A DNA stretch of 64,000 nt from Bacillus cereus. Its GTDB lineage: Bacteria > Bacillota > Bacilli > Bacillales > Bacillaceae_G. Each line of letters starts with the position of its first letter. Position 1 is the stretch's first letter. Below, in pieces: positions 62,690-64,000 of the stretch. The position numbers and the translations under genes are program-made. The DNA lies in the NCBI RefSeq assembly GCF_025917685.1, contig NZ_CP089518.1:2605001-2669000 (forward strand). The letters run 5' to 3'. The notes under the pieces were generated by a model. The model was not told where the DNA came from. It saw only the letters and a list, made by a program, of their open reading frames with translations, and did no database searches.

Positions 62690-63886
62690 TTAATAACGGC
62701 CTGTAAATTTAAAAATTTCATCAACTGCTTGCTTATACCCACCTGATTTTCGGAGAGACTCCTTCAAATTCAAAGCAGCTTCTTTACATGGCGGATTATT
62801 TAATACTATTTCTACACTTTCACTTAGTTGATTCGCAGTTAATCCTTGCATTTGTAATTTAACTCCTGCCCCGAGACTCTCCACTTGCTTTGCGATTACT
62901 GGCTGATCTGCACTTTGCGGAATTACAACGAGTGGAACCCCGTTATATATCCCTTCATGCGTACTGTTCATACCGCCGTGTGTAATAAATAGTTTCGTAT
63001 ATTTGAGAAGTTCAGTTTGTGGTACATAGTTTTTCACAATGAAGTTTTTAGGAATATTACCTAAATTACTTATTTCCGTTTTGTTGCCAATAGACATAAC
63101 AATTGTATGCTTACTATTCTCGAACGCCTTCATACAAAGTTTATAAAAATCAAGCGCTTCATTAAAAACAGTACCTAATGAAATGTAAATCAGGCTTTTT
63201 TCTTCAATTGAAGTGTAATCAAAACCTTCATTTTTCACTTGTGTAGAGATAGATGGACCTACAAATTTGAATGTTTCATTAAATGTATCCCCAAAAGGTT
63301 GGAACTCCTTAATTGTATACACAATAGTAAGTGAAGCTGGATTACAGAAAACTTCATACGGTGAGTTTATATCAACTCCATATTTTTCTGTAATTCCATT
63401 AGTCAAGTTTTCAAAATCATTATGTATTCTATCCTGAACTTCCAGTGGGATACTTTTAGAAAGATGGTCTAACATTTGTTTAAATGATTTTTCATCTTGT
63501 GCAAAAGATGTGCATGAATTTATGGCTGGAAGATTAAGAATTTGAGCAATTAAGCGACCACAGCCAAACATCGAATCATGAATAATATAATCAAAATGTT
63601 CGCCTTCAATTTGTTCTAAAACACTAGGTATTACAACATCCGTTGTATGTAGAAGGCCGTTTATTCTTTCCTGTAAATAATTTCGACCACCGGAAAGAAA
63701 TGCTTGTATAAATTTTTGATCATCAATCGTTCGTACAGTAGCACCTGTCTTCTCAATACGCTCCCTGAAAGCCTCTATTGAAAAATAAACTACCTCTTCA
63801 CCGCGAGAAATCAGTTCTTCTACAACATGTAATGTTGGATTTATATGTCCTTCTGATCCAGCGTTAATGAATAAAACACGTGCCAT
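62690..63886 (-). CDS. Macrolide family glycosyltransferase
   Basis: 398 residues, GT1/GT-B fold of the YjiC/Mgt type. N-terminal LFINAGSEGHINPTLHVVEEL starts the acceptor lobe and FITHGGMNSTHEGIYNGVPLVVIPQSADQPVIAKQVE is the UDP-sugar motif. Members inactivate macrolides or glucosylate flavonoids and similar phenols. A 33-bp palindrome lies just upstream (63922-63954). Confidence 0.92.
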   Translation of the reverse strand: MARVLFINAGSEGHINPTLHVVEELISRGEEVVYFSIEAFRERIEKTGATVRTIDDQKFIQAFLSGGRNYLQERINGLLHTTDVVIPSVLEQIEGEHFDYIIHDSMFGCGRLIAQILNLPAINSCTSFAQDEKSFKQMLDHLSKSIPLEVQDRIHNDFENLTNGITEKYGVDINSPYEVFCNPASLTIVYTIKEFQPFGDTFNETFKFVGPSISTQVKNEGFDYTSIEEKSLIYISLGTVFNEALDFYKLCMKAFENSKHTIVMSIGNKTEISNLGNIPKNFIVKNYVPQTELLKYTKLFITHGGMNSTHEGIYNGVPLVVIPQSADQPVIAKQVESLGAGVKLQMQGLTANQLSESVEIVLNNPPCKEAALNLKESLRKSGGYKQAVDEIFKFTGRY

Positions 63887-63921
63887 TCAAAACACTCCTT
63901 AAATTTTAAAATTTCTATGTT

Positions 63922-63954
63922 GTAAAGAATATGGATACGTCCCATACTCTTTAC
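63922..63954 (-). promoter_or_regulatory. Imperfect 33-bp palindrome upstream of the glycosyltransferase
   Basis: GTAAAGAGTATGG and CCATATTCTTTAC oppose each other around a short centre, 36 nt from the start codon. Could be an operator or the hairpin of a leader; window edge limits the view. Confidence 0.45.
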
Positions 63955-64000
63955 GGTGTTATATGTATCATTTTCCTGCTAAATTGACCTAGCAAGCCTA

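Noticed and set aside
1..64000. CRISPR arrays, insertion sequences, prophage or integrative elements
   Set aside because: No regularly spaced repeats, transposase or integrase genes, or terminal inverted repeats were found.

Overview
The window is typical Bacillus cereus-group chromosome: AT-rich, strong GGAGG-type ribosome binding sites with frequent TTG starts, and abundant hairpin-plus-U-tract terminators. It carries spore germination genes, a class I lysyl-tRNA synthetase behind a T-box, a Bacillus-type kynurenine operon, a family I.5 lipase, and many small DUF families I associate with this group. No phage, insertion sequence, rRNA, tRNA or CRISPR array was found.

Layout. 0-5.3 kb: 5' end of tenA under a TPP riboswitch, a second D-Ala-D-Ala ligase with a MocR/GabR-like regulator, a short homoserine dehydrogenase and a secreted lipase. 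6-16.5 kb: a Bce-type antimicrobial-peptide ABC transporter with a lipoprotein gene, an ABC-F ribosome-protection gene behind a complete transcription attenuator, an aldo/keto reductase with a LysR regulator, and a Bce-type two-component system. 16.5-24 kb: formamidase, cwlJ, T-box-lysK and small-molecule enzymes. 24-26 kb: an actin-like (ParM-like) ATPase with a ribbon-helix-helix partner. 26-33 kb: the sleB-ypeB-ylaJ germination operon among broken or hypothetical genes. 33-38 kb: serine hydrolase, then kynU-kynB-kynA with a divergent TetR regulator and paired operator-like sites. 38-45 kb: NAT, acoR, GNAT/NIPSNAP, DeoR and small proteins. 45-50 kb: acoABCL acetoin dehydrogenase with a consensus sigma-54 promoter. 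50-56 kb: DinB, SDR, GrpB, three DUF4181 membrane paralogues interleaved with Nudix, PP2C and HIT genes. 56-64 kb: glycine betaine transporter with divergent binding protein, ECF sigma factor with clpP, ferredoxin with rpiA, and a macrolide-type glycosyltransferase.

How the parts work together. Antibiotic and peptide defence recurs (Bce-like module, ABC-F, glycosyltransferase). Stationary-phase and spore functions form a second theme: acetoin reuse through AcoR/sigma-54, cortex lysis by CwlJ and SleB, and the class I LysRS. Four genes are disrupted: two by single in-frame TAA codons, one by a frameshift with probable internal loss, and one by a one-base change in a T run.

The observations I consider most worth following are the four-segment attenuator upstream of the ABC-F gene, the chromosomal ParM/ParR-like pair, the ECF-sigma/clpP gene pair, the paired kyn operators, and the start codons that appear to be ATA (LysR) and CTG (a DUF4181 protein).
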